From CAIYTF01 sp963664845 (GTDB lineage Bacteria; Bacteroidota; Ignavibacteria; Ignavibacteriales; Ignavibacteriaceae): a stretch of 64,000 nucleotides of DNA. Shown here one piece after another: positions 16,540-25,961 of this stretch. The stretch's first letter is position 1; each line of letters opens with the position of its first letter. The position numbers were made by a program, and so were the translations under genes. A model generated the notes under the pieces. That model did no database searches, was not told the origin of the DNA, and was given only the letters and a program-made list of their open reading frames with translations. The DNA lies in the NCBI GenBank assembly GCA_963664845.1, contig OY761615.1, positions 1,054,001-1,118,000 of the forward strand, in the 5' to 3' direction.

Positions 16540-17633
16540 AATGGCAGATCATATTCCTTAATTTTGCGGTAAAGAGTGCGTTCACTGATCCCTAACAGCC
16601 TTGCTGTTGAACGTTTGTTTCCATTGGTCCGTGCCAGGGCTTTTATAATTGCCTCTTTTTCAAGTTCGTCGATTTTTCGTATCTCATCCACACGCACATT
16701 CCTGTCCTTATTTCCCCCATGCCCGACCAATTCTTTCAGTTCGATTATATCCCGTTTTAGCTCGAAGAGCGCGCGCAATATAAGTTCACGGTCCAAATCA
16801 CCCGGAGTTTTTCCAAGAGATACCGGCAAATTCCGGTTAACCGAAACCGCGCCGGCAGGGTTTATCAGCGAGGAGACGCTGTTGTAATCGATGACGAAAT
16901 TGGGCACAAGGGCGGCGGCAGTTTCTATTGTGTTTTTCAGCTCACGGATATTGCCAGGCCAGGAATAGTTAATGAGAAGTTCCAAAGCTTCGTGAGTGAT
17001 CTCAAAAGCTTTCACATTATTGCGATAACTGAATTCATTCAGGAAGTAGAGACAGAGTTCCTCAATGTCGTCTTTCCTCTGCCGGAGCGGAGGGATATAA
17101 AGTGATACAGCCTTGAGCCGGAAAAACAGGTCCTGCCGGAAACGCTTTCCTGCCACTTCACTCTGCAGATCTTTGTTTGTGGCGGCAATGTACCGCACGT
17201 CAACGCGGGTAACGGTTTCTGCACCAACTGCCATAAACTCTTTAAGTTCAATGGCACGCAGAAGTTTAACCTGTGTTGTATGTGGCATTTCAGCAATTTC
17301 ATCAAGAAAGAGAGTACCGTTATCGGCAAGTTCAAAATAGCCTTTACGGTTATCAATCGCCCCGGTGAATGATCCCTTCTTGTGTCCGAAAAGCTCACTC
17401 TCCAGCAAACCTTCGGGAATTGCGCCGCAGTTCACACTGATAAGTGGTTTACTGGCCCGCTTGCTGGCCTGGTGAATTGCACGGGCAAAGACTTCCTTGC
17501 CCACACCACTTTCTCCATAAATGAGCACGGAAATATCCGATGGTGCCACTTGCATAACCGTGGCAACAATGTCGTTTATCTCCTTACTGTTCCCGACTAT
17601 TGAATGAAGTCTTTTAAATTCATCAATATTCAT
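16536..17633 (-). CDS. Sigma-54-dependent activator (AAA+ domain plus Fis-type HTH, no sensor domain)
   Basis: The 365-residue protein consists of a sigma-54 AAA+ domain followed by a Fis-type helix-turn-helix. Visible motifs are Walker A 'GESGVGKE' (40-47), the sigma-54 contact loop G-S-F-T-G-A (87-92, the usual second Ala being Ser), Walker B 'GTLFLDEI' (106-113) and 'SWPGNIRELKN'. The C-terminal recognition helices lie in 'STARLLGISERTLYRKIKEY'. There is no receiver, GAF or PAS domain; the AAA+ domain starts at about residue 11. It must therefore be controlled by expression or by a partner protein. It is translationally coupled to lptE. Confidence 0.93.
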   Translation of the reverse strand: MNIDEFKRLHSIVGNSKEINDIVATVMQVAPSDISVLIYGESGVGKEVFARAIHQASKRASKPLISVNCGAIPEGLLESELFGHKKGSFTGAIDNRKGYFELADNGTLFLDEIAEMPHTTQVKLLRAIELKEFMAVGAETVTRVDVRYIAATNKDLQSEVAGKRFRQDLFFRLKAVSLYIPPLRQRKDDIEELCLYFLNEFSYRNNVKAFEITHEALELLINYSWPGNIRELKNTIETAAALVPNFVIDYNSVSSLINPAGAVSVNRNLPVSLGKTPGDLDRELILRALFELKRDIIELKELVGHGGNKDRNVRVDEIRKIDELEKEAIIKALARTNGNKRSTARLLGISERTLYRKIKEYDLPL

Positions 17634-17704
17634 TGTATGAAAAATCCTGCTTTACAGATGAATTGTTCTTAAAATTTTCTATCATCGCCACAGACCAATA
17701 CTGC

Positions 17705-18400
17705 TCATTGAGTTATGATCCTTGACTGCAGCGAGAATTGTTTGTTAATTTTTTCCGAAAACTTTTTGGCTTCCGCATCCGAACCAAATCCGGACGCGCT
17801 GACAATATAAAACACAGATCCGCCAACATTCTTCTCGCTCAAAGTAATGTTTACTTTCTTAGTATCCAATTTCCTCATTAACTCTTTTGCATTCTCTTTC
17901 TTCGAAAATGCACCAATTTGAACTGTACAGGAAGATGCCGTGGGAGTGGCTTCCACCAAGGGAGTACTCCGGTCAGTTCTGGGGGCGGCAGTAAGGTGCA
18001 CTGGCCGATCTTCAGATATAGTATTATCCAATAATGCGATATACTTTGACTTGGGGAAGTTTTGGGTGAGCGAATCCCTAAAGTTTTGTGCTTTGGAATA
18101 GAGCCCCAGGGCATAATGATATTGCCAAAGCTTGAACCACGCAGCGTCCGCATAGGAACCATGATTTTTGGTCTCAGTTGCTTTAACATACTTCCTGGCC
18201 GCTTCAGCACCATCATCGGTGAGCAATGCTGAGACATAGATAAGATCTGCATCTTTAGGCTTTTTTTTGAGCTCTTTGTCGACCAAGCTCTTGACAGAGT
18301 CCTGTTTGCCGTTTTCAATTGCACGGATAAAATCAGCGGCGGACCGTTGGGCAAAGAGTGAACATGAAACAAGCAACGTCAGTATAAATATTTTCTTCAT
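17705..18400 (-). CDS. SPOR-domain secreted protein
   Basis: A signal peptide (about 1-17) is followed by a helical, TPR-like region, a Pro/Thr linker and a C-terminal SPOR domain (about 155-231, starting 'CTVQIGAFSKKENAKELMRK' and including 'VFYIVSASGFGSDAEA'). SPOR domains bind denuded septal peptidoglycan and target proteins to division sites. The helical N-terminal part may serve protein contacts. The gene begins three bases after the miaB stop, so it belongs to the same transcription unit. Confidence 0.88.
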   Translation of the reverse strand: MKKIFILTLLVSCSLFAQRSAADFIRAIENGKQDSVKSLVDKELKKKPKDADLIYVSALLTDDGAEAARKYVKATETKNHGSYADAAWFKLWQYHYALGLYSKAQNFRDSLTQNFPKSKYIALLDNTISEDRPVHLTAAPRTDRSTPLVEATPTASSCTVQIGAFSKKENAKELMRKLDTKKVNITLSEKNVGGSVFYIVSASGFGSDAEAKKFSEKINKQFSLQSRIITQ

Positions 18401-18403
18401 TTC

Positions 18404-19753
18404 TTAGGCAACGTCAGATGAATCAACCGTTCTTTTGGAAACAATTTCTTTGAAATCGGCGAACAGGGTTGCAAAGGTGGCACGGTTGATAGTGACTTTA
18501 ACATAGTCACCTGCTTCCACGTTTTCCTGTTTGGGGAACACTACCATCTTGTTGGAATCTGTGCGCCCGGCATAGAATAATTCGGATTTTTTGCTCTCGC
18601 CTTCAACCAGGATCATCTCGTCCTTTCCTATCAGTTTCTGATTCAGTTCACCCGCAATTTGCTGCTGCAGATCGATGATCTCCTGAAGCCGTTTTCCCTT
18701 GGTCTCTTCGGGAACATCATCTTCCATTCTGTAGGCTTTGGTACCTTCACGTGGTGAGTATTTGAACATATATGCGCCGTCATACTTCACTTTTTGCAAA
18801 ACGTTGATGGTTTCGAGATGATCTTCCCAGGTTTCTGTAGGGAAGCCGGAGATAATGTCCGTAGAGAAACTGACGTCCGGCATCAGTTCACGGGCAGCGT
18901 CAATAATTTCGTAATATTTTTCAATGGTATAGGTTCGGTTCATCAATTCAAGAATTCTGTTTGAGCCGGACTGCACGGGCAAATGAATATACTTGCAGAT
19001 ATTGTCATATTTGGCAATAACTTTGAGCAGCTTGAGTGAAAGATCCTGGGGGTGTGAAGTGGAGAACCTTATCCGGATCATGGGGTCTACGACCGCGCAG
19101 GCTTCCATAAGGTCGGCAAAATCGTGCCCATCACACTCATAGGAGTTAACGTTCTGTCCCAGCAGGGTGATTTCGCGGAAACCACGGATGGAAAGGGTTT
19201 TAACTTCCTCTACAATGGAATGGAGTGTTCTGCTGCGTTCTCTTCCACGGGTGAACGGCACCACACAGAACGTGCAGAATTTATCGCAGCCGCGCATAAC
19301 GGATATCCATGCCTGGAGACCGTCTTCGCGGTAAGGGATGATATCGTCATAGGTCTCGGTTTTGGAGAGACGCACGCCAATGCCCTTGTCGCCTGAAAAT
19401 GCCGCATCGATATACTCGGGAAGTTTGCGATATTCATCGGGACCCACCACCAGATCGACCATTTTCTTGTCGTCAATAAGGTCTTTTCGCAACCGTTCTG
19501 CCATGCAGCCAAGTACTCCCAGCACCATATCCGGCCGGGCGCGTTTAAGGGTTTTAAGCTTTCCAAGGCGTCCGTATATTCTTTGTTCGGCATTATCGCG
19601 GATACTGCACGTATTAATAAGCACAACATTAGCCTGCTCAGCCGTGTTGGTCACCTCATAACCCTTGTTTTTGAGTATCCCAAGCACAACTTCTGTGTCA
19701 GCAAGATTCATCTGACAGCCATACGTCTCAACATAAACGTAGTTTTTATTCAT
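18404..19753 (-). CDS. miaB: tRNA-2-methylthio-N6-dimethylallyladenosine synthase MiaB
   Basis: MiaB adds a methylthio group to i6A37 of tRNAs reading UNN codons. The N-terminal cluster motif 'YGCQMNLADTE', 'NTCSIRDNAEQR' and 'GCMAERL' is complete. The radical-SAM motif is 'MRGCDKFCTFCVVPFTRGRERSR', and a TRAM domain ends the 449-residue protein. The 'CTFCVVPFTRG' form separates it from RimO (7949-9238). Confidence 0.97.
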   Translation of the reverse strand: MNKNYVYVETYGCQMNLADTEVVLGILKNKGYEVTNTAEQANVVLINTCSIRDNAEQRIYGRLGKLKTLKRARPDMVLGVLGCMAERLRKDLIDDKKMVDLVVGPDEYRKLPEYIDAAFSGDKGIGVRLSKTETYDDIIPYREDGLQAWISVMRGCDKFCTFCVVPFTRGRERSRTLHSIVEEVKTLSIRGFREITLLGQNVNSYECDGHDFADLMEACAVVDPMIRIRFSTSHPQDLSLKLLKVIAKYDNICKYIHLPVQSGSNRILELMNRTYTIEKYYEIIDAARELMPDVSFSTDIISGFPTETWEDHLETINVLQKVKYDGAYMFKYSPREGTKAYRMEDDVPEETKGKRLQEIIDLQQQIAGELNQKLIGKDEMILVEGESKKSELFYAGRTDSNKMVVFPKQENVEAGDYVKVTINRATFATLFADFKEIVSKRTVDSSDVA

Positions 19754-19799
19754 ATACCTTAATTCTTACATCTTAAAACAAAATCAAAAAAAGAGCCTT

Positions 19800-20042
19800 T
19801 TACCTTTTAGGCACACCGGCCTTGTTGAACTTGATCACCTCGATAGGGCAGCTCCAAACGCATTTGGAGCAGTTGGTGCAGCGTTCATCAATAATGGAGA
19901 TCTCAGCCTCCTTAAGCTCGATTGCATCCTCGGGGCAAACGCCCACGCAGCAGCCGCAAAAGTCACATTTATCGGGCAGAATGTCAATTAAAAGCTTACC
20001 CGTTTTGGCTTGTCTGTATTCCATAGTCCTATTCATTAACAT
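19800..20042 (-). CDS. Dicluster 4Fe-4S ferredoxin
   Basis: This small protein (80 residues from ATG 20042; ATGs at 20036 and 20024 are also possible) has two full [4Fe-4S] motifs: 'CDFCGCCVGVCP' and 'CTNCSKCVWSCP', each C-x2-C-x2-C-x3-C-P. It is an electron carrier of the bacterial 2[4Fe-4S] type. It sits 46 bases upstream of miaB on the same strand. MiaB needs low-potential electrons, so a link is plausible but unproven. The frame could extend to a TTG at 20048. Confidence 0.85.
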   Translation of the reverse strand: MLMNRTMEYRQAKTGKLLIDILPDKCDFCGCCVGVCPEDAIELKEAEISIIDERCTNCSKCVWSCPIEVIKFNKAGVPKR

Positions 20043-20172
20043 GATCAATATTCCGGGAAATTCAGGGCAAAACCGGTTGTAGTACCGATCATTTCCTCAT
20101 AATAGCGCCCGGTTCAGCAAACTGTTCCGTTTAACCTTGTAATATATGACATTTCGGGGAGGTGGAAAAAGC

Positions 20173-20181
20173 AAATGATTG
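20173..20181. repeat. Left target-site duplication of the IS4-type element
   Basis: AAATGATTG stands directly outside the left terminal repeat and recurs exactly outside the right one (21587-21595). A 9-bp duplication marks transposition into an intergenic site downstream of the ferredoxin promoter region. Confidence 0.85.
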
Positions 20182-20201
20182 TTCGAGTTTCCCCAAAAAT
20201 A
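20182..20201 (+). repeat. Left terminal inverted repeat of the IS
   Basis: The outer end starts TTCGAGTTTCCCC. It pairs with 21567-21586, the single mismatch being the third base (C here, G in the right repeat read inward). Confidence 0.9.
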
Positions 20202-20266
20202 CTATTTGCTAAAAACAGGCAAAACAATAAGTTATAGTTCCGTAATTACCATGAAAGGAAAAAGCA

Positions 20267-21565
20267 ATGGTTGCGCGGAAAAAAAAACTGCCTGCAAGAC
20301 AAATAGTAATTCAACTTCAAAGATTATTGCATGATTTCAGCAGTAAAGTCAGTATAGGGCAAAAAGGGACGAAACGTCGGTTTATTGCAGAAGCGATCAG
20401 CGGTATCCTTCTGAGCGGAAGTTCAGTTCTTAGCCGCATAGCATCAGCGCTCCTTAAGGCTAATCACTCATTCCATGGCATAGAGAAGCGATTGGGATAT
20501 GAATTACACAGCGAACTCCAAACGACCCTCCTCCGTTCGAATGCAAACCAAATAGTCCACCACAGTGGCTATTTGGGGAAAGAGCCCGTCTTTGCACTTG
20601 ATTTAACGGACATTAATAAAGAAGGCAGTCATGTGTTTGAATGCATGGACAAGGTTCATGACGGATCAGAAGGAAAACTGGTTGATGGTTATTGGAGTGT
20701 TGTTATCGAGGGAATCCAAAACAAGGGGGAGCATATTCCTTTGTATATGGATATGTTTTCGACAAAAGCCAAGGGTTTTACCAGTATAAATACCGAAATC
20801 AAAAATGCCGTTGAACACATAGTAACTATTTTTGGATTGGTTGGGCATTGGATAATGGATCGGGGATTTGACAGCAGCTGGAACTTTGCCTTTTTCAGCA
20901 GCATGCGTTTATCCTTTATAATTCGCGGGTATAAAGTTCGGAGCGTTATGAATGAAGGGGGGCATATGGAACTGATACAGGATATTGTTAATAAAACAGA
21001 ACTACCTGGCAGATATCCGTTTTATCAATACTATATGTTACAGAAAAATGGACGCAAGATGAAATGGGCAAAAAGAGAAACAAAGATCAAATACGGGTAC
21101 TGTACAATAAAGGTAGTACCGAATGGGAGTACGGTAAAAGAAACGATCCCTCTTCAAGTAATTATTGTTGAGGGGATAGAGAAAGCCGGCGAGCGAAGCT
21201 ATTTTTATACTAATGTTCCCATCAGGAAACTGCGTGACGCTTTAGCAATAGCAAAGTTATATGGGAAACGATGGGGCTGTGAAGAAGGGATTCGGTTTGT
21301 CAAGCAAGCGTTAGCGCTTGAAGATATCAGGGTACAATCATATAAGGCTTTTCAGCAACTGGTCGTGCTGATTCAGATAAGTATCCTTGCGCTGTGGAAC
21401 TGTTTGCAATACCTGCAAAAACGACAGAAGATGTTGTTTACTTGGCTTATAGATTTTAGCTTCTTAAGAAAAAAACGACCGCTGTTTCTGTTCTATAAAC
21501 TACTGGAATCCATCCAAAAGCTCTTCGCTATAGAACTCTATTTAGCGCTGGTGGAAAAAGAGTGA
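20267..21565 (+). CDS. IS4-family DDE transposase
   Basis: The 432-residue transposase has the first catalytic Asp in 'ALDLTDINKEG', the second in 'GHWIMDRGFDS', and the Glu within the IS4 signature Y-(2)-R-(3)-E-(6)-K, here 'YGKRWGCEEGIRFVK'. It catalyses hairpin-mediated cut-and-paste transposition. A purine-rich ribosome-binding stretch (AAAGGAAAAAGC) precedes the ATG. The gene fills nearly all of the element, ending one base before the right repeat. It is complete, with no frameshift. Confidence 0.95.
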   Translation: MVARKKKLPARQIVIQLQRLLHDFSSKVSIGQKGTKRRFIAEAISGILLSGSSVLSRIASALLKANHSFHGIEKRLGYELHSELQTTLLRSNANQIVHHSGYLGKEPVFALDLTDINKEGSHVFECMDKVHDGSEGKLVDGYWSVVIEGIQNKGEHIPLYMDMFSTKAKGFTSINTEIKNAVEHIVTIFGLVGHWIMDRGFDSSWNFAFFSSMRLSFIIRGYKVRSVMNEGGHMELIQDIVNKTELPGRYPFYQYYMLQKNGRKMKWAKRETKIKYGYCTIKVVPNGSTVKETIPLQVIIVEGIEKAGERSYFYTNVPIRKLRDALAIAKLYGKRWGCEEGIRFVKQALALEDIRVQSYKAFQQLVVLIQISILALWNCLQYLQKRQKMLFTWLIDFSFLRKKRPLFLFYKLLESIQKLFAIELYLALVEKE

Positions 21566-21566
21566 T

Positions 21567-21586
21567 TATTTTTGGGGAAACTCCAA
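21567..21586 (-). repeat. Right terminal inverted repeat of the IS
   Basis: Read inward on the minus strand it starts TTGGAGTTTCCCC and matches the left repeat at 19 of 20 positions. Confidence 0.9.
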
Positions 21587-21595
21587 AAATGATTG
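21587..21595. repeat. Right target-site duplication of the IS
   Basis: Second exact copy of AAATGATTG, directly after the right terminal repeat. Confidence 0.85.
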
Positions 21596-21825
21596 GGGAA
21601 TGGAGGGGGGAGAGGTAGGCTTAGGATAGTGCCAATTTATTGTGAGCATCTGTGCGACAGTTTATCTAAACCGTGGTGAAAGAGTGATCTCACCTTATTT
21701 TCCCCGTAAAAGATCGACTCGGAAAGGAAACGTCTGAATTCCAATATTTCACACGTGTTAATATTTATTACACCTCAGTTTTTTGGAATATTCGCCATAT
21801 TGTTCAATTTCAATAACATTTCGCT

Positions 21826-23454
21826 TTATTTTGATCCTTTCAACAAATATGGGATGGAAAGAAGGATTATAATTACTGGCCCCCATAAAAACGTATAAGC
21901 TGCGACTTCAAGTGTATTAGACTTCCCAAAAAGCAAGCCGATTTCAATAGGAATTAAAACTATGAGAAATGGGAATATTAACTTTTTCAAAAAGTTTTCG
22001 AGTAATAATCTACATTCCCTTTTTATTGAATACAATACAATGCATAGTATCGTTATTAAACTAATAGTAAGGTTGATTAATCGTAGCCAATTTGCAATAA
22101 TCGATCCCTGCATTTTTATATTTATTATTAGTGGCGATTCGATATATGATTCATTATTCATATTAATAAAGGCCATGGAAGTGCTACTACTATCGACAAT
22201 ATGACTATTATAATTTATTATGTCTGATATCTCCATATCTTCGGGTATATTTATCCTAAGCAGGTCTTCTCGCATGGAATCTGGTAAAAACCACAAATAA
22301 TATTTTATCTGATAATTAAAACAATCTATTTTTTTAACTAGCCCAGTGATCAGAGGATTATATTTGACTTTTACTATAGTTGTCGCAATTTGGTGCGGTA
22401 CGTATGGAAAGAGAATATCGATATTTTTTCGCTTAAGATTTGGATCAAATTCATCAATACTGTATCCAGAATAATAATAGAATGTATTTGAATCACTTTT
22501 CTCTCCTTCCTGGAGTCTGCTTAGTTTTATCGAATCAATAGGGAATGGTTTGTGAAGATTGCCATCAATATTAACAAGAATATCCGGATTTGATATATCG
22601 ATTATACCGGGGAAAGGAATTTGAATATGGCATCCTTTCAGTATACTGTCTGTTTTAATTTTAAAACTCCATTGTTCCTCCATTCTATCAATTTTAGTGA
22701 AATCAATTTGCCTTTGAAACTCTCCCATCGATGGTTGGTTATACTTTCTGAAAACGAAATATCTATTCTTCACAACTCCAATTTTAGTACTGTTTGAGCT
22801 TTCGAATTGCCTTGAAAGAGACACTGAATGCGTTGATTTTATCTGTTTTTTGTATTCGGGGAAATTTCTGCATTCTATATGAAATGCTGAGTCAAGTGCA
22901 TCAACAATAATGCTCTCATTTATTTGCAATTTTTGAAATACGGGAGCAAAAACCTCATATAGATTAAATTTATATGATTCAAAGCTATCGCATATTAAAG
23001 CCTGATATTTTGTAAAAATTGAATACTGATATATCCAACGAGTAGTAATTATTTTATCCTCATCATTCACATAGAATTGAACTGGATTTTTTAATTGATA
23101 ATATCCAATTTTTACTCCATTCATATCGATGTTTTTAAAGATGATTTCATCACTTGATATATTTCTTCCATTAATATCAAAATGAACCCGTGTAATAAAA
23201 CGATCTGGTGTTGAAATACCCATTGAACAAATTATCATATTCGCTTGTCGATCTAGAACAATAGATTCATCAATTACAGCATTACCTTTTTTGTCAATCG
23301 TGATAACTATGTTTTTTGTGAGTTTTGGAACCTCCCAACAACTATCTGAAACTAAAAATATCATTATTGTAGCTAAAATCAGCATCGCCGATAATATTAT
23401 GCTCCACTTAATTAATTGAGGATGCTTAGTTTTCTGTTGCCTATGTCTGACCAT
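21826..23454 (-). CDS. Orphan membrane protein with large extracytoplasmic domain
   Basis: I do not recognise a family in this 542-residue protein. It has a basic N-terminus, one membrane helix (about 16-36), a large domain outside the cytoplasm (about 37-455, rich in Ile, Asn, Lys and beta-strand patterns), and three more helices (about 460-477, 492-510 and 515-538). It is not coupled to any neighbour. The gene is visibly AT-richer than the 2-20 kb block and lies next to an intact IS, which suggests lateral transfer. The frame is long and clean, so it is very likely a real gene. Confidence 0.7.
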   Translation of the reverse strand: MVRHRQQKTKHPQLIKWSIILSAMLILATIMIFLVSDSCWEVPKLTKNIVITIDKKGNAVIDESIVLDRQANMIICSMGISTPDRFITRVHFDINGRNISSDEIIFKNIDMNGVKIGYYQLKNPVQFYVNDEDKIITTRWIYQYSIFTKYQALICDSFESYKFNLYEVFAPVFQKLQINESIIVDALDSAFHIECRNFPEYKKQIKSTHSVSLSRQFESSNSTKIGVVKNRYFVFRKYNQPSMGEFQRQIDFTKIDRMEEQWSFKIKTDSILKGCHIQIPFPGIIDISNPDILVNIDGNLHKPFPIDSIKLSRLQEGEKSDSNTFYYYSGYSIDEFDPNLKRKNIDILFPYVPHQIATTIVKVKYNPLITGLVKKIDCFNYQIKYYLWFLPDSMREDLLRINIPEDMEISDIINYNSHIVDSSSTSMAFINMNNESYIESPLIINIKMQGSIIANWLRLINLTISLITILCIVLYSIKRECRLLLENFLKKLIFPFLIVLIPIEIGLLFGKSNTLEVAAYTFLWGPVIIILLSIPYLLKGSK

Positions 23455-23878
23455 TCAAATACTCCACTAAATACAATAAAAAATATAGTTTCAATAGGAG
23501 CGGTGTGTTATTATACTAATCCATCTACAATAAATGCATTTGATTCGATTAAAAAGTCTCGACTGTTGTCCTAAAAGGGTTCTCGATAAAGAATATCAAA
23601 ATCCTTTCTATTTTGCTTTGCAATTGTAGGTGTAAAAAACTTTAGAGATATCCTATTCCAATAAACCCATATTCTCAACCATCAGCCAGTATACGTTTTC
23701 CATAGTTATTAAGCAAATTAGATAAAATACTAAACATTAGCACAGATATTATTGAAATATTACTTTCAGCAGAATTTGAACAATTATGCCGCTAGCTAAA
23801 CAGTTTCTGTGCATATTTGAAAGCTAATAGGGCTACTGACTTTATAAGCACAAACTGTTTAAGGTTTTTCAATACAGG
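23455..23878. other. AT-rich intergenic region, nothing recognised
   Basis: A 424-base gap between two minus-strand genes. I see no coding frame of interest, no strong hairpin and no repeat. The promoter of the orphan membrane protein gene must lie at its left end. Confidence 0.5.
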
Positions 23879-25156
23879 CTATTTATCCTTCATCCCCTTT
23901 ATGCTCACCAAACGAGAAAATTCTTCCGCATAATCTTTTTTAACAGAACCCAAGGCACCTACAAACTCATCGTATCCCATGGTTTTGCTTTTATACTTCA
24001 TGAACAAGCTGCTAATGAATTGCCTCCATGCAGCATCTCCCATTAACTGATGCAATTGGTTCATAATGTATGGCCCTTTTAAGTAGGTTACTCGTGATGC
24101 ACCGGACTCCAATAATGGCTTATCTTCTTCTTTCCCTTCGTAGTCGTTTACAAACTCATCTACCTTCTCTTTCAGTTCTTTTACAAAAAATTCACGACCC
24201 TTGGTTTTCTCATCATACATCATCTTCAGGTATTCAGCCATCGGCTCATAAATGCACCAGCTCCTGGGATCATTCTGCCGCACCATCACACCAGAACCGA
24301 ACCATTGGTGTGCCAGTTCATGAGGCGGGAAATCGTATTTGTCATTGTTAAAAGCCCTGACAAACATCTGGCCCATTAGTATGAAAGCCGGCTGTGAATT
24401 AACGGCCTGATAGTCCGGGATCCCGATAAAGGTCAAATTGTTATAAAGGTAACCGCCCAACAGCTCAGAAAGCCAGGTAAATGCTGCTGTGGTTTCGTTT
24501 ATTAATTTTGTTGCAACTGACGTATCCCCCGGCAACAGGGAATACATGAATTTCGTGTTATTTACCTTTGCGGAAAAGGAGATCAAAGAATCCTTTGGAG
24601 CCATGACCAGGGATAACCGTGGAATATTTTGCTTCATATCGAACAGGTAACTATCCACAGCTCCTTTATGAGTTTTGGAAATCAGTTCGCCATTGGAAAA
24701 GAATTGTATGTCGTTTTTAGCATGAACGGTTAACCTGTATTGCGACAGCATATTCTTACAATACGGATGCCAGAAATATAATTGTGTCACCTGATTTTTC
24801 ACAGAATCAATATTAATAGCATAACAATAATTGATTCTAACAGTTTTGTTGGAAGCATATTTGTGCGGGAGGTCAATAAAAATGCTATCCCCTTTTATTT
24901 CATAGTTCAGATTTACCTTTGCACCATGGGATCGCAATTCAACTCCCCTCATGAGCATATCTTCAGAGATAAGCAGTTTTATTTTGTTCGTGGGAGAAAG
25001 CAAATTAATTGTCAGTTCGGCATTTAGGGTAAACAATGAATCCCCGTGATAATTCAGACTTATATTGCAATGGGATATCCTGAAATTACCCGGGTCACTC
25101 ACACAAAGTACGTTGATTGATAAAACCGTGAACAGCACAATGAAAAAATTGTTCAT
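23879..25156 (-). CDS. M1-like gluzincin aminopeptidase
   Basis: The 425-residue protein starts at ATG 25156 with a signal peptide ('MNNFFIVLFTVLSINVLCVS'). It has an N-terminal beta-rich domain and then the zinc motif H-E-L-A-H-Q-W-F-G. The downstream 'YLKGPY' matches the M1 substrate-stabilising Tyr region. The third zinc ligand Glu comes 20 residues after the motif ('SWCIYEPMAEYL'), against 18 in typical M1 enzymes. The GAMEN exopeptidase motif is missing, replaced by 'GIPDYQAVNSQPAFILMG'. It is about half the length of full M1 aminopeptidases. It is probably a periplasmic metallopeptidase of unknown substrate. Confidence 0.78.
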   Translation of the reverse strand: MNNFFIVLFTVLSINVLCVSDPGNFRISHCNISLNYHGDSLFTLNAELTINLLSPTNKIKLLISEDMLMRGVELRSHGAKVNLNYEIKGDSIFIDLPHKYASNKTVRINYCYAINIDSVKNQVTQLYFWHPYCKNMLSQYRLTVHAKNDIQFFSNGELISKTHKGAVDSYLFDMKQNIPRLSLVMAPKDSLISFSAKVNNTKFMYSLLPGDTSVATKLINETTAAFTWLSELLGGYLYNNLTFIGIPDYQAVNSQPAFILMGQMFVRAFNNDKYDFPPHELAHQWFGSGVMVRQNDPRSWCIYEPMAEYLKMMYDEKTKGREFFVKELKEKVDEFVNDYEGKEEDKPLLESGASRVTYLKGPYIMNQLHQLMGDAAWRQFISSLFMKYKSKTMGYDEFVGALGSVKKDYAEEFSRLVSIKGMKDK

Positions 25157-25961
25157 GTTATTCAACCCTTTCGATAGTAAATACGAAACCGGTATTTGTT
25201 AACCAATAACCTTGTTTACTTCTTCCATGAGATTGAAAAGAGAGCCGGAACCATAAAAGATATCAAATAAGATCATGTTCCCAACTTCTGCTCAATTTCT
25301 TGAAAACAGAAATTTGCGTTTTCAGTACTTTAGCTTTGGGATGCAGATTGGCCAAGACAGTTTCCCGCACTTCCTGGAATTTTAAAAGTAAAACTACAAA
25401 AAGTTCAGTTTATTCTCCAGTTTTCGAATTTCCGTTGTTCCTCCCTAAACATCTAACTCCGCCCACAATACAAAATGATTTATTGCTAAATAACTTTCTA
25501 CGGATACATGGAACCATCGGGTTGCAGCACCTTTCTGCTATTTTACTGAAGGGTTCACCATCCGGACTAATGATACAGACACGATCTTGGTCTTTTTATA
25601 TGAAAGCCAAGAACCTGCAGTTTTAACATTGTACCAATCTGGTAAAAAAAATGAGCTGCTCCAATAAAATATGCTTTGCTGTTTAAAATTTTTCAATTTC
25701 AGATAAAATCGTATTTTTGAGTATTACTATCCTCGGAATTCCCAATTCTGGGAGATTCGGGTAACGAATCAGTTTGTTATCCTGCTGTAAAGGGAATTAT
25801 TTTCCTTCCTCAGTCATGTCAGAGTGTTTTGGACCTTTATTCTAACGATAAAAATGTAATCACCCCAATGGCAACACCGTAGCTGCATCTTTGGGTCGAT
25901 CAAAGTAAACGTTTAAGTTAGCGTTAATTCAGACATATTCATAATTATCGAGGTTGTAATC
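25157..25961. other. Long intergenic region upstream of the pseudokinase-AAA+ gene
   Basis: About 800 bases between divergent genes. The one 108-codon frame here (25300-25626) has no recognisable motif and unconvincing composition. I see no terminal repeats, tRNA or obvious remnant of a transposase. GAGG lies about 10 bases before the ATG at 25962. Confidence 0.5.

Larger units (their letters stand above)
20182..21586 (+). mobile_element. Complete IS4-family insertion sequence, 1405 bp
   Basis: The element is bounded by 20-bp terminal inverted repeats that match at 19 of 20 positions (20182-20201 and 21567-21586) and flanked by a perfect 9-bp direct repeat. It contains one intact transposase gene with a complete catalytic signature. 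Intact ends, intact duplication and an open reading frame mean a recent, probably active insertion. Only one copy is in the window. Confidence 0.93.

Noticed and set aside
25300..25626. 108-codon open frame upstream of the AAA+ gene
   Set aside because: No signal peptide, motif or family pattern; it lies in an AT-rich gap and has no ribosome-binding site.
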